From assembly GCF_044788715.1 (NCBI RefSeq), contig NZ_CP173170.1, positions 4,526,001 through 4,590,000 on the forward strand: 64,000 bases of DNA. Direction: 5' to 3'. Source of the stretch: Methylotuvimicrobium sp018830325 (GTDB lineage: Bacteria > Pseudomonadota > Gammaproteobacteria > Methylococcales > Methylomonadaceae). Of the stretch, positions 36,680 to 46,700 are shown piece by piece. Made by a program: the position numbers and the translations under genes. A model generated the notes under the pieces. That model saw nothing but the letters and a program-made list of their open reading frames with translations, searched no databases and was not told where the DNA came from. Position 1 is the stretch's first letter; the number at the start of each line of letters is the position of its first letter.

Positions 36680-37276
36680 ATGAAACTCACCAATCACTGT
36701 CTCGATGATTGTAAGCAAAGGCCTTCACCGAATCATGACGAACGCCCCGACCCCGACGATATTTCGCTAGTTGTGATTCATTGCATCAGCTTACCGCCCG
36801 GCGAATTCGGTACGCCCCATATCGACCGTTTGTTTAGCAATACATTATGCCCCAGCGATCATCCCTATTTTCAAGACATTCATCAAATAAGAGTTTCGGC
36901 GCATTTGCTGATCCGAAGGACCGGCGAAGTCGTGCAATACGTACCATTCGACAAACGCGCCTGGCATGCGGGCCTTTCAAGCTATCGAGGTCGGGAACGC
37001 TGTAATGATTTTTCAATCGGCATCGAGCTCGAAGGAACCGAGACATCGCCCTATACCGACGAACAATATGAACAACTCGCGGCAACGCTCAAGTGTCTAT
37101 TTGCACATTATCCGAAATTATCCAAACAAACGCTAACCGGACATAGCGATATTGCACCGAACCGCAAGACCGACCCGGGCCCGTCGTTCAATTGGGATAG
37201 GTTGTTCGATTTGTTAAGGAACGAGCATAAAATAACTTCGACAAATGTGGAAAGGGGGGGGCGGTGGTTCGATTGA
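36680..37276 (+). CDS. ampD: 1,6-anhydro-N-acetylmuramyl-L-alanine amidase AmpD
   Basis: AmpD is the cytosolic zinc amidase that cleaves anhydro-muropeptides during peptidoglycan recycling. The 198-residue protein shows SPNHDERPDPDDISLVVIHC (zinc His), ISLPPGEFGTPHIDRLF, FDKRAWHAGLSSYRGRERCN and GHSDIAPNRKTDPGPSFNW (zinc His and Asp). The last ten or so residues (ERGGRWFD) and the TGA stop come from the left arm of repeat C5, so the repeat has replaced the original 3' end of the gene. Confidence 0.95.
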   Translation: MKLTNHCLDDCKQRPSPNHDERPDPDDISLVVIHCISLPPGEFGTPHIDRLFSNTLCPSDHPYFQDIHQIRVSAHLLIRRTGEVVQYVPFDKRAWHAGLSSYRGRERCNDFSIGIELEGTETSPYTDEQYEQLAATLKCLFAHYPKLSKQTLTGHSDIAPNRKTDPGPSFNWDRLFDLLRNEHKITSTNVERGGRWFD

Positions 37277-37635
37277 CAGGTGTCGGCGGCAGGGCAGATT
37301 TTTGCTCCTCGGCAATTGCTCCTGCATTGCCCTAATACACGCCATCCATGGCGTAATGCAAAATCTGCATTCACACCATCCATGGCGTTTGCAGATTTTT
37401 GCTCCTCGGCAATTGCTGAGTTACAAGGATGTAATGAATGCAGAAAATGCAGGAGCATTTTTCTGCCCTGCATCGCTTAAAGCGCCTACTGTTGGTGCCC
37501 TAATACACGCCATCCATGGCAATCAGTCGCCGCCGTCAAGCCTACAAGGATTTATTAACGGCGTCCTGCCAGGCGAGTTACCGACCCCTCGACAAAGCCC
37601 ATAACTCCAGGACGTTATTTATCGCGAAATCCTAA
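37250..37635. repeat. Family C element, copy 5, expanded by several G modules
   Basis: The left arm GGTGGTTCGATTGACAGG and right part CCTGCCAGGCGAGTTACCGA, followed by CCATAACTCCAGGACGTTAT and CGAAATCCTAA, match C1. Between the arm and GTCGCCGCCGTCAAGCC about 230 bases are inserted. They consist of repeated G segments: GCAGATTTTTGCTCCTCGGC occurs twice, and ACGCCATCCATGGC twice. The ampD 3' end overlaps it. Confidence 0.8.
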
Positions 37636-37719
37636 GGTGCGCTCCGAGACACCTTTCGAACGAACCGGGTCAGGATACTTGTCAAAAAGGTACGCATTGC
37701 GTACCCTACCACCGCTTTT

Positions 37720-38193
37720 TCACGAGACTTCGTCTTTTTTGCCAATACCGAACGATTCGGCAATCATCAACGCGACACCGATCGTAATCGCCGAGTCGGC
37801 GATGTTGAACGCCGGCCAATGCCAGTCTTGATAATAGACATCGAGAAAATCGATCACATAGCCGTAGGCGAGTCGGTCGATCAGATTGCCGACCGCGCCG
37901 CCGAGTACCAAGGCCAACGAAACCGCCAACAGGGTTTCATGCCGCTTGAGCCTTGCCAACCACACCGTGATCACAACGCTGATCACGAAGGCCAGCACTG
38001 CAAAAAACCAGCGCTGCCAACCGCCTGCTTCGCTCAAGAAACTGAATGCCGCGCCGGTGTTATGCACATAGGTCAGATTGAAAAACGGCAGCACTTGAAT
38101 CGATTGATAAAGCTGCATGTTCGCCGCTACCGCCAGTTTGGTAATTTGATCCAGAACCAGCACGACAAACGATAACCAAAGCCATTTCAACAT
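37720..38193 (-). CDS. lspA: Lipoprotein signal peptidase (SPase II)
   Basis: LspA cleaves signal peptides of prolipoproteins at the lipidated Cys in the inner membrane. The 157-residue protein has four membrane helices and the two catalytic Asp in GGAVGNLIDRLAYGYVIDF and FNIADSAITIG. It ends the ribF-ileS-lspA operon, the usual gammaproteobacterial order. The window also encodes several substrates with lipoboxes (3103, 17506, 42827). Confidence 0.97.
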   Translation of the reverse strand: MLKWLWLSFVVLVLDQITKLAVAANMQLYQSIQVLPFFNLTYVHNTGAAFSFLSEAGGWQRWFFAVLAFVISVVITVWLARLKRHETLLAVSLALVLGGAVGNLIDRLAYGYVIDFLDVYYQDWHWPAFNIADSAITIGVALMIAESFGIGKKDEVS

Positions 38194-38208
38194 TCGACCT
38201 GTCCTTAT

Positions 38209-41034
38209 TTAAGCGAAACGTCTGACTTCGCCATCGCCAACGATATTCTCGACGCAGCGTCCGCATAATTCAGGATGATTCGGATCGACGCCGATATCGG
38301 CGCGTTGATGCCAGCAGCGCACGCATTTGGCATGCTCGGACACCGAGACCTTGATCTTTAACCCTTCCAACTCGGCTTGTACGGCATCATCGGGACTCGA
38401 TGCCAGCTCTTGAACCGTTGCCGCCGACGTAATAAACACAAAGTGCAATTCACTCTCGAGTTGTTTCAATACCGGGAAGTTACGCTCGTCGGCATACAAA
38501 GTGACCTCGGCATTGAGCGATGCCCCGATCGCACCGGTTTTGCGCACCCGCTCCAATTCCTTGCTGACCGCTTCGCGCACGGCCATTACCTTTGACCAAA
38601 AATCTCTGTCCATCGGCGAATCTTTGTCCAACTCAAAAAGGCCTTGGTACCAGGTTTCGAGAAACACCGACTGACTACGCTGCCCCGGCAGATAGTGCCA
38701 AATTTCGTCGGCGGTATAGCTGATAATCGGCGACAACCATCGGGCTAACGCTTCGGCGACATGATACATCGCAGTTTGCGCGGACCTACGCGCCAAACCG
38801 TCCGCTTTCGCGGTATATTGCCGATCTTTAATGATGTCGAGATAAAAACCGCCGAGGTCGACGGCGCAGAAGTTATGCACTTTTTGATAGACTTGGTGGA
38901 ATTGATAGCTTTCATAAGCGGCAACGACCTCTTGCTGCAAACAATAAGCGCGGTCGACGACCCAGCGGTCCAATGCCAACAGTTCGTTCGCTGGAACCGT
39001 ATGCAGAGCCGGATCGAAACCGTCCAAGTTGGACAACAAGAAACGGGCCGTATTACGCAAGCGCCGGTAGACATCGGAGGTTCTTTTCAGAATTTCATCC
39101 GAAACATTCATTTCGGCGCGATAGTCGGTCGCCGAAACCCACAGGCGCAACACATCGGCACCCAAGGTTTTCATGATCGTTTGCGGCGCAACGACATTGC
39201 CGCTCGACTTGGACATTTTTTTGCCGTCCGCATCGACCGTGAAACCGTGCGTCAATACCGCCTTGTAAGGCGCAACACCGCGCATCGCGACCGATGCCAA
39301 GAGGGACGATTGAAACCAACCCCGATGTTGATCCGACCCTTCCAGATACAAGTCGGCCGGAAAATCCAAATTATCCCTGGCCTCGAGTACGGCATAATGC
39401 GTCACGCCGGAGTCGAACCAGACATCGAGCGTATCTTGCATTTTTTCATAATGTTCGGCATCGGCGTCGAGTAATTCAGCCGCATCCAATTCGAACCAGG
39501 CGTCGATGCCTTTTTGTTCGATGCGAAGAGCCACTTGTTCGATCAATGCCTCGGTGTTCGGATGCAGGTCGCCGCTTTCCTTATGCACGAATAACGCGAT
39601 CGGCACGCCCCAAGTACGCTGACGCGACACGCACCAATCCGGGCGTCCGCCGACCATACCTTCGATACGGGCCTGTCCCCAATCCGGTATCCATTGGACC
39701 TTGTTGATTTCCTCCAAGGCCTTATCGCGCAAACCGTTTTTCTCCATCGAGATGAACCATTGCGGCGTCGCGCGGAAGATAATCGGCGTCTTATGCCGCC
39801 AGCAATGCGGATAACTGTGCAGCATCGATTCGTGATGCACCAACTTGCCTCGCTCGGCCAACACTTCGAGCACATGGTCGTTCGCTGTGAAGACATGCTC
39901 GCCGGCAAACAATTCGGTATTCGGCAAGAACACACCATTGTCGCCGACCGGATTGTCCACCGGCAAATCGTATTTCAGGCCGACCACATAGTCTTCTTGA
40001 CCATGGCCGGGAGCGGTATGCACGGCGCCGGTGCCCGCCTCGATCGTGACGTGCTCGCCGAGAATAACCGGCACTTTACGCTCATAGAACGGATGCTGTA
40101 ACAGCAGATTTTCCAGCGCATCACCTTTACAATAGGCAATTACATGATATTCCTCAATGCCGTAACGGAGCATCGCATCCTTCATCAAGGCTTCGGCCAA
40201 GACCAAACGTTCTTTTGCGCCGTCTTTTTCGCATTGCACGACCGCATATTCCAATTCCGGGTTCAATGCAACAGCTTGGTTGGCCGGCAAGGTCCACGGC
40301 GTGGTCGTCCAAATCACGACCGAGAGCGGGCCTTCGCCTTCGTGCTCGGGCACATGATGACAGCGCGCCAAAAATGCGGCTTCGTCGACGACCTGAAAGC
40401 GCACGTCGATCGCAGGCGAATGCTTGTCTTCATATTCGACTTCGGCCTCGGCCAGCGCCGAACCGCAATCGGTACACCAATGCACTGGTTTCGCGCCCTT
40501 ACTCAAATGGCCGTTTTTGCTGATTTTACCCAGTGCGCGAACGATGTCTGCCTCGAATTTAAAGTTCATCGTTAAATAAGGGTTATCCCATTCACCCAAT
40601 ACGCCCAAGCGAATGAATTCGCCCTTTTGCATCTCGACTTGCTTAGCCGCATAGTCGCGGCATGCATTGCGGAATTCGGCTTCGGAAACTTTGCCGCCGG
40701 CCTTACCGACTTTCTTTTCGACCATCAGTTCGATCGGTAAGCCATGACAATCCCAACCCGGAACGTAAGGCGCATCAAATCCGCTCAATGACTTGGACTT
40801 AACGATAATATCTTTCAGAACTTTATTGACCGCGTGACCGATATGAATCGCACCGTTCGCATAAGGTGGGCCGTCATGCAAAATGAATCGAGGGCGTCCG
40901 GCAAACTCTTCCCTAATTTTCTGATACAGATCGATGTCGTTCCAAGCCGCCAGCCGCTCCGGTTCGCGTTGCGCCAGATTGGCCTTCATCGGAAAATCCG
41001 TTTTAGGTAAATTCAGTGTAGTTTTATAATCCAT
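38209..41034 (-). CDS. ileS: Isoleucyl-tRNA synthetase
   Basis: The 941-residue class I synthetase has the HIGH motif in HDGPPYANGAIHIGHAVNKV (HIGH at 65-68 region) and the KMSKS motif in DADGKKMSKSSGNVV. The CP1 editing domain contains the TTTPWTLPANQA and GTGAVHTAPGHGQED sequences. The C-terminal zinc finger is CVRCWHQRADIG...CGRCVENI. It is the bacterial, mupirocin-sensitive type by architecture. LspA follows 15 bases downstream and ribF lies upstream. Confidence 0.98.
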   Translation of the reverse strand: MDYKTTLNLPKTDFPMKANLAQREPERLAAWNDIDLYQKIREEFAGRPRFILHDGPPYANGAIHIGHAVNKVLKDIIVKSKSLSGFDAPYVPGWDCHGLPIELMVEKKVGKAGGKVSEAEFRNACRDYAAKQVEMQKGEFIRLGVLGEWDNPYLTMNFKFEADIVRALGKISKNGHLSKGAKPVHWCTDCGSALAEAEVEYEDKHSPAIDVRFQVVDEAAFLARCHHVPEHEGEGPLSVVIWTTTPWTLPANQAVALNPELEYAVVQCEKDGAKERLVLAEALMKDAMLRYGIEEYHVIAYCKGDALENLLLQHPFYERKVPVILGEHVTIEAGTGAVHTAPGHGQEDYVVGLKYDLPVDNPVGDNGVFLPNTELFAGEHVFTANDHVLEVLAERGKLVHHESMLHSYPHCWRHKTPIIFRATPQWFISMEKNGLRDKALEEINKVQWIPDWGQARIEGMVGGRPDWCVSRQRTWGVPIALFVHKESGDLHPNTEALIEQVALRIEQKGIDAWFELDAAELLDADAEHYEKMQDTLDVWFDSGVTHYAVLEARDNLDFPADLYLEGSDQHRGWFQSSLLASVAMRGVAPYKAVLTHGFTVDADGKKMSKSSGNVVAPQTIMKTLGADVLRLWVSATDYRAEMNVSDEILKRTSDVYRRLRNTARFLLSNLDGFDPALHTVPANELLALDRWVVDRAYCLQQEVVAAYESYQFHQVYQKVHNFCAVDLGGFYLDIIKDRQYTAKADGLARRSAQTAMYHVAEALARWLSPIISYTADEIWHYLPGQRSQSVFLETWYQGLFELDKDSPMDRDFWSKVMAVREAVSKELERVRKTGAIGASLNAEVTLYADERNFPVLKQLESELHFVFITSAATVQELASSPDDAVQAELEGLKIKVSVSEHAKCVRCWHQRADIGVDPNHPELCGRCVENIVGDGEVRRFA

Positions 41035-41049
41035 CGTCGTTAACTTGAG

Positions 41050-41979
41050 TTAAATCAGTAAAATTTTTTTAGCTTCGTCCACATCGTTGACGATCTGCGC
41101 CTTAAGTTCGTCCAGCGAAGGAAAACGCATTTCATTTCTTATTTTCTTCTTGAAATGCACTTCGACATAGCTTCCATAAATGTCTCGGTTGAAGTCGAAT
41201 AGATGTGTCTCCAAAATCACCTTCGAACCGCCACCGACGGTCGGCCGCGTGCCGACATTGGCAATACCGGGTATTTCCCGTCCATCGATGCCGGTCATGA
41301 CAACCGCGAACACGCCCTCGATCGGTGTGTTTTTTCGCGATAGCTGAATGTTTGCGGTTGGAAATCCTATCGTGCGCCCTATCTTATCGCCATAGGCCAC
41401 TCGACCACAAACCGAATAAGAACGCCCGAGCATGCCGGCGGCATAATCCAGGTCGCCTTCACCCAAGGCATCACGAATCATCGTACTACTGACCCGATGC
41501 CCATCTATTTGATAAGAAGGTGTATCTTCGACCTGAAAACCGAACTCACAGCCCTTTTCCTTCAACATCGCAAAATTACCGCGCCGCGCCTTGCCGAAAT
41601 GAAAGTCGTCGCCGACCACGAGATATTTGACATTCAGCCGTTTCAGCAAAATATCTTCGATAAAATCTTCGGCCTCCAAATCGGCAAAGAAGCGATTAAA
41701 ACGCAGTATCAATACTCGATCAATAGGCGATGCCGAGAACTGAATGATTTTTTCCCGTAATCGAGTTAGACGCGACGGAGCGTTTCTTCCTTGAAAATAT
41801 TCCAAAGGCTGGGGTTCGAATATCAAAGCGACCGACGGCAAGCCCATTTCCCGGCCTTGCCGTGCCAATTTGTCGATAACCGCCCGGTGACCTAAGTGCA
41901 AACCGTCGAAATTGCCTATCGTCAGCACACAACCTTTCGGCATAGGTTCAATGTGAGCCAATCCTCTAATCAATCGCAT
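41050..41979 (-). CDS. ribF: Bifunctional riboflavin kinase / FAD synthetase
   Basis: RibF phosphorylates riboflavin to FMN and adenylylates it to FAD. The 309-residue protein has the nucleotidyltransferase part with TIGNFDGLHLGHRAV and SSTMIRDALGEGDLDYA, and the kinase part with GRTIGFPTANIQL and GIANVGTRPTVGG. It is first in the operon with ileS and lspA. Confidence 0.97.
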   Translation of the reverse strand: MRLIRGLAHIEPMPKGCVLTIGNFDGLHLGHRAVIDKLARQGREMGLPSVALIFEPQPLEYFQGRNAPSRLTRLREKIIQFSASPIDRVLILRFNRFFADLEAEDFIEDILLKRLNVKYLVVGDDFHFGKARRGNFAMLKEKGCEFGFQVEDTPSYQIDGHRVSSTMIRDALGEGDLDYAAGMLGRSYSVCGRVAYGDKIGRTIGFPTANIQLSRKNTPIEGVFAVVMTGIDGREIPGIANVGTRPTVGGGSKVILETHLFDFNRDIYGSYVEVHFKKKIRNEMRFPSLDELKAQIVNDVDEAKKILLI

Positions 41980-42069
41980 GAATACATCTTGCTGGAAAAA
42001 CAGGGAATTCTATCATTATCCGGCGTCTGTGACCGACAAATTGCATTCCAATCACACGGTAAATTTGCG

Positions 42070-42462
42070 TTAACCCTTTAAGGAAGGCGTGACGCCGCGT
42101 ATAGAATTCTGAGTCATACGCAAATAGTCAAAAACCAACCGGATATTACGGTTCAATTGCTGCATTTTTTCAGTCACGCTCGTCTTTCCTTTGGCGAACA
42201 TTTTGATCACCCCGGCTGCAAACCGGCGTAGTCGCGTCATGTTCTCAGGGCCATTGCCTTTTGAAATTTGGCTGCGATCTTCGTCATAATTCCAATCGAT
42301 AATATAGTGACACGAATTTTCGATGGCCCAATGCCCACGATTAATTGCGAGTAGTCGTTGAGCATTCGCTTGTTCAGCGGGTCTACTGGTCATACCCAAG
42401 GCAATTTCACGGGTAAGCTTCTGGCTCTTTTTATGAAAGACTTCGCGTTCGATCAGAAACAA
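42070..42462 (-). pseudogene. ISAs1-family transposase, C-terminal remnant
   Basis: About 130 residues match the C-terminal part of ISAs1-type DDE transposases: LTREIALGMTSRPAEQANAQ, RLLAINRGHWAIENSCHYII, DWNYDEDRSQISKGNGPENM, TRLRRFAAGVIKMFA. Full-length members have about 370 residues, so roughly two thirds, including the first two catalytic acids, is missing. No terminal inverted repeats were found. It is an inactive relic. Confidence 0.82.
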
Positions 42463-42826
42463 CTATCCTGACACAGAGGGGGAGTGAGATTGATTTAACC
42501 GAGTCCACAAGATTGCGGAGGCAAGTAGACAATCAGTGATGACAACAACAGGTCAGACCGGTGCTTTTACAACCCGTTATACCCATAGGTTCTTAAGAAA
42601 CCGTTACGATGGTTGAGGAATAAGCGCGCGGATAGATTCATCAGGAGTCCTGAGGCAATAAAGCCTCTGTTGAGAGACCGGATATATGGTAGCAATCTTG
42701 ATCTCTGTTTTGACATCAATTTTTGAAAACTTGGCTTGCAATAAACGAGGAGTCCATATATGGGTATATTTAGGACTGGATTTATGGTTTTTTTGTCGGC
42801 ATAGGCCGCCGTCTTAAAACTTGCAG
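42463..42826. other. Intergenic region, no gene recognised
   Basis: This 364-base stretch follows the transposase remnant. It carries no convincing frame and no copy of the window's repeat families. It may hold decayed insertion-sequence DNA; CTGAGGCAATAAAGCCTC is a short hairpin near 42650. Confidence 0.4.
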
Positions 42827-43390
42827 TCAGTACGCAACGTCTAACGCCTTTAGCGTCTCCTCAGTTATCGCACCCTCAACCAAACCTTTCTGTTTTTGAA
42901 AGCTTTTCACAGCCGCCATTGTTTTCGGGCCCATTATGCCATCGATAGGCCCCGGGTTAACACCGGCGTCCGCCAAGGCCTGTTGGATTTTGCGTACTAG
43001 CGCCGGCGTAGTCTTCACTACTTCCGAGGTGGCCTCGCTTATCGCCGCCTGGTCTGTTGTAACCGCTTCACTAAATTTTGTTTCGGCAGTAACCCCTAAA
43101 TCCTGAGCGACTTCGGCTGTTTTTTCAACAGTCTGCTCCGTAGCGCTTTCAACTGCTTCGACTGATTTTTTAACTGTGGACTCTGCCATAGTGCCGATGG
43201 TTTCACTTTTACTGCCGTTCGTTTCAACGGTTTTATCCGCTATTTCCGAAACGGGACTAGCCGTCACGCTCTCGGTAACGGTTTGCTCAGGCTGTTTGCT
43301 GGTTTCTTTCTGCTCATCGCCACAGCCGTACATGAACACAGTAACGGCTAGCAGGACAATGATTTTTGCGTCGATGTTATTTGTCTTCAT
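42827..43390 (-). CDS. Peptidoglycan-binding domain lipoprotein
   Basis: The 187-residue protein has a lipoprotein signal with lipobox MYGC (about 20-23), a long Ser/Thr/Glu-rich linker with repeated TVEKT/SAVE-like segments, and a C-terminal PG_binding_1 domain: LVRKIQQALADAGVNPGPID and GIMGPKTMAAVKSFQKQKGL. It probably tethers the outer membrane to the cell wall. No enzyme domain is present. Confidence 0.85.
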   Translation of the reverse strand: MKTNNIDAKIIVLLAVTVFMYGCGDEQKETSKQPEQTVTESVTASPVSEIADKTVETNGSKSETIGTMAESTVKKSVEAVESATEQTVEKTAEVAQDLGVTAETKFSEAVTTDQAAISEATSEVVKTTPALVRKIQQALADAGVNPGPIDGIMGPKTMAAVKSFQKQKGLVEGAITEETLKALDVAY

Positions 43391-43714
43391 TGTCTAAACT
43401 CCTGATTTAAAGAATAAATCCCCTGAAAAGGGCCCCTTGAACCGGATACGACATCAAGGTCGATAACCAATTGATTGACTAATGCGTTGGAAAAGACACA
43501 AATCAGCTAGTGATTCTGCGGCTTTAATTCAAGTGGCTTTGGCCGTTGCACTCAGAACGGGATTAAAGCCTGAGAATAGCTACCAGACCTATAAAATAAA
43601 CCACTTGAGTCATCATATACTTATTTTTCAGTAATTTGAATTTAAACCTCTTGGCGACCTAAGCGGAATAGTCGGGGAAAGGGGTTGGGTTTCATTTCAG
43701 AGTCAGTGTTTTTT
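43391..43714. other. Intergenic region, nothing recognised
   Basis: A 324-base A/T-rich region lies between the lipoprotein start and the 3' end of the helicase fusion. I see no gene and no copy of the repeat families; it presumably contains the lipoprotein promoter. Confidence 0.4.
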
Positions 43715-46700
43715 CTACCCCCGGCACACGACTTCGACGAAAGGCACTTCCCAAACCGAGCATTGACAACGCTTGCGGTATTGCTCCTCGCCGTCTTCGG
43801 CATGGCGGCGGATCATCGCAAGCACAGTCACTTTTTCTGCATTGACGTATTTGTCTGCCCATTCATGTTGGGCTTTTTGCGACAGCGCGGCTACGGTCTC
43901 GCCGCCGGATTGCAAAACTAATTTGCCGTTGATAAGGGCGAAATTCAGTTCACTGCCCGGATTCAATCCCGCGAGACGTCGGTGTATCGAGTGTTGTTCG
44001 GGAAAGGAACCGGCATAACCGATGTTGAAGTCTTTTAAACCCAGGATTTCGTAATCGCGAAGAATGATTGGCCGGTCTTGCGCATCGAGCTCCGGCGCTT
44101 CGGTAATCAGCAAATGATCGCCTCGTAGTTCGGATAGATACGGATTGCGAAGATCCTTACGATGCATTAGGCAAAGCGTTTCTCGCGCGCGGGTCATTGC
44201 AACATAGAGCAGACGGCGCTGTTCTTCTTCTCCGGCTCGCGAATTCCAACCGCCGTCGATTATCACAACATGATCGAATTCCAGACCTTTAACTGAATGC
44301 ACGGTGCCGAGCAAGACGCCCTGTCCGAAGGTTCGGTCGAGGCGTTGTTCGGCGAGCGTTTCGGCGATGAAATCGAGAGTCTGACTGTTGGCCGTCTCGC
44401 CGTCTCCGGTTACATTCCGCCAGTCGCCGAGAAGTTCTTTGAGCTGCAATAGCCATGGGTTACCCGGCTGTTCCCCATAATTTTCGGCCAGCCAATCGAG
44501 CCAGTAAGACGGGCGTGTCAACGGTTCCGGATGATGTTTAAGTGCATCGAGTAAGCCCACGTTTTCGCGAATGCGAAACGGCGGCGGCCTGCGGTCGGCC
44601 GGCAAAACGATGCTGACCGGAATGCCTTGCGCCTCGAAAACGGCCCGAATCGGACTCAAAAACTGCCATTCGCGCGCGAGCACCGCACAGTGAGTCCATT
44701 GTAGGCGAACGTCCAATTGCCGCAGCCGCTTGAGTTCTTCGGCAACCTGCAAAGCTTGAATCGACTCGCGTTCGATATCGATTTGCCGTACCCTGCCGCG
44801 CGCAAAAGTATCGAGCGCTTGCCAGCGGCCGCCGGGCTCGAGACTGCCTCGCTGCTTGTTGATTCGTATCGGATGCTGTTGTTTCATCCGGTCCCGGTTA
44901 TGTCCTATCAAGGCATTCGAGGCGGCGATGATATGTGCGCTCGAGCGGTAGTTTTCGACTAGATAATGCACCTGCGCTTGATAGTCTTGCTGAAATTGCC
45001 GGATGAACTCGACATTCGCGCCGCGAAATTGGTAAATATTTTGATCGTCGTCGCCGACCGCGAGAATCGTCAATTTACTGTCTTCGTCGAGACTGCGCCC
45101 GGCAATCGCCGAAATGAGCCGGTATTGCTCCGCGTCGATATCCTGGTATTCATCGACCAGGATAAAGCGGTAACCTGCCAGCAATCGGTCTCGGGCCGCG
45201 TCCGGTTCGACGCCGAGCAAATTTTTTTCGCCTTTCAACAGGGCAATCGCCTCGCCGATCATTTCGGCGAACGGTTCGCTCGAGGCATCGCCGTCGCCGT
45301 ACAAACCGCTTACGGCATGTCCGGTCAAGCGCAAGCTGAAACCGTGATAGGTTTGCACGGTTACGTAGCGTGCCTCATCGCCGGCCAGCTCGATCAGCCG
45401 GCGACGAATTTCATTGGCGGCTGAACGGTTGAAACACAGCACTAAAATCGCCTGCGCCGGTACTTGTTTGACACGCAGCAAATACGCGCAGCGATGCACG
45501 ACGACGCGGGTCTTGCCGGAACCGGGTCCCGCCAGAATCAGCGCATTGTCGTCTTCCGGGGCCGAGACCAGCGCGATTTGTTCGGGGTTATTTAGATCGG
45601 AGGCGATGCGCTGAAAGGCTTGTTGGCTGGCCGCGCGTTCGAGTATTTCCTTGCGCCCGGCAAAATAGCGCTGCACGAATTCGGCCTTATCGAGCGAAAA
45701 ATAGGCGACGACGAAGGCCAGCGCCTGACCGATTTTTTCGAGTCCGCGCCGCGCATATTCATTCATCACATGCACCTGAAACACCCGTTCGCCGTAATGC
45801 TGGGACAGCGGCTCGTAATCGCCCTTGCGGTAGCGGCGCGATTTTGCTTCCGGCAAAACATTGATGGTCATCGCCTGCCGGAAAACCGCAAGGCCTTTTT
45901 GCAAGGTAATGATTTTTTGTTCGTGCATAAAATTCAGCGCCCGCTCGACCGCCGCGAGCGGGTCTTTAACCTCCGCCAATGCGACCGCATCCTGCTGCAA
46001 AGCCGAAAGTAAATCCTCGGCGGCAAATTCGACCAGCACATCGGCGGCCGGCGGCGTACCTTCCGGCACCCGGCCGACGATACAATCCAACACGACCTTG
46101 GCGATGCCTTGCCGTTTTTCGGCAGTCGCAATCAGCGCGGGCCAGCCGCGGTTTAATTTGACCGCATATTGATCGAGCCCGCGATGGCGCACGAACAAAC
46201 TGCCTTTGTTGCCGGCCAGGCCCAAGCCGTCCCGGCTCAAACTGTTCAACAACAGGCGCAACGCTTCCAAATGGCTTTGTTCGAAACCTTGATCCAACAA
46301 ATGTTGGTTCAGATGCCGAATCGACAAGACCTGCCAGTCGTCGCCTGCGGCATCGGGCGCTAATTCACGCATCGCGGCGATCATCGCCCTCTCCAGATCG
46401 CAGACCTTGGTTAACTGTGCCTGAGATGATTGAGTCACCTTGTAGCGAATGAACGCGGTCAGCAGCAGGCTTTTTTGAATCAAACCTTGCTCGGCCATGT
46501 CGTATAAAGTCCGAATCACGCGTTGGCTGGCCGTTTCGCCGGGTTTGTCTTCGTCATTTTCGACAAACGCACCGAGCATCGCCAGTTGATCGGCGCTGAA
46601 GCCTTCGTCACTGTCGGCATTGAACAATTCTTCGAGAATCGCCAGCCAGCGCTTTTTCTGGCGTTGCGACAGCGGCAATTTGCCGATCTTGGCTTCGGCT

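Noticed and set aside
37280..37530. Possible CRISPR-like tandem array in the G-rich repeat
   Set aside because: Repeat units are irregular in length and order, and there are no uniform spacers and no cas genes.
42463..42826. The 5' part of the ISAs1 transposase
   Set aside because: No frame in this stretch continues the transposase upstream of 42462, so the remnant ends there.
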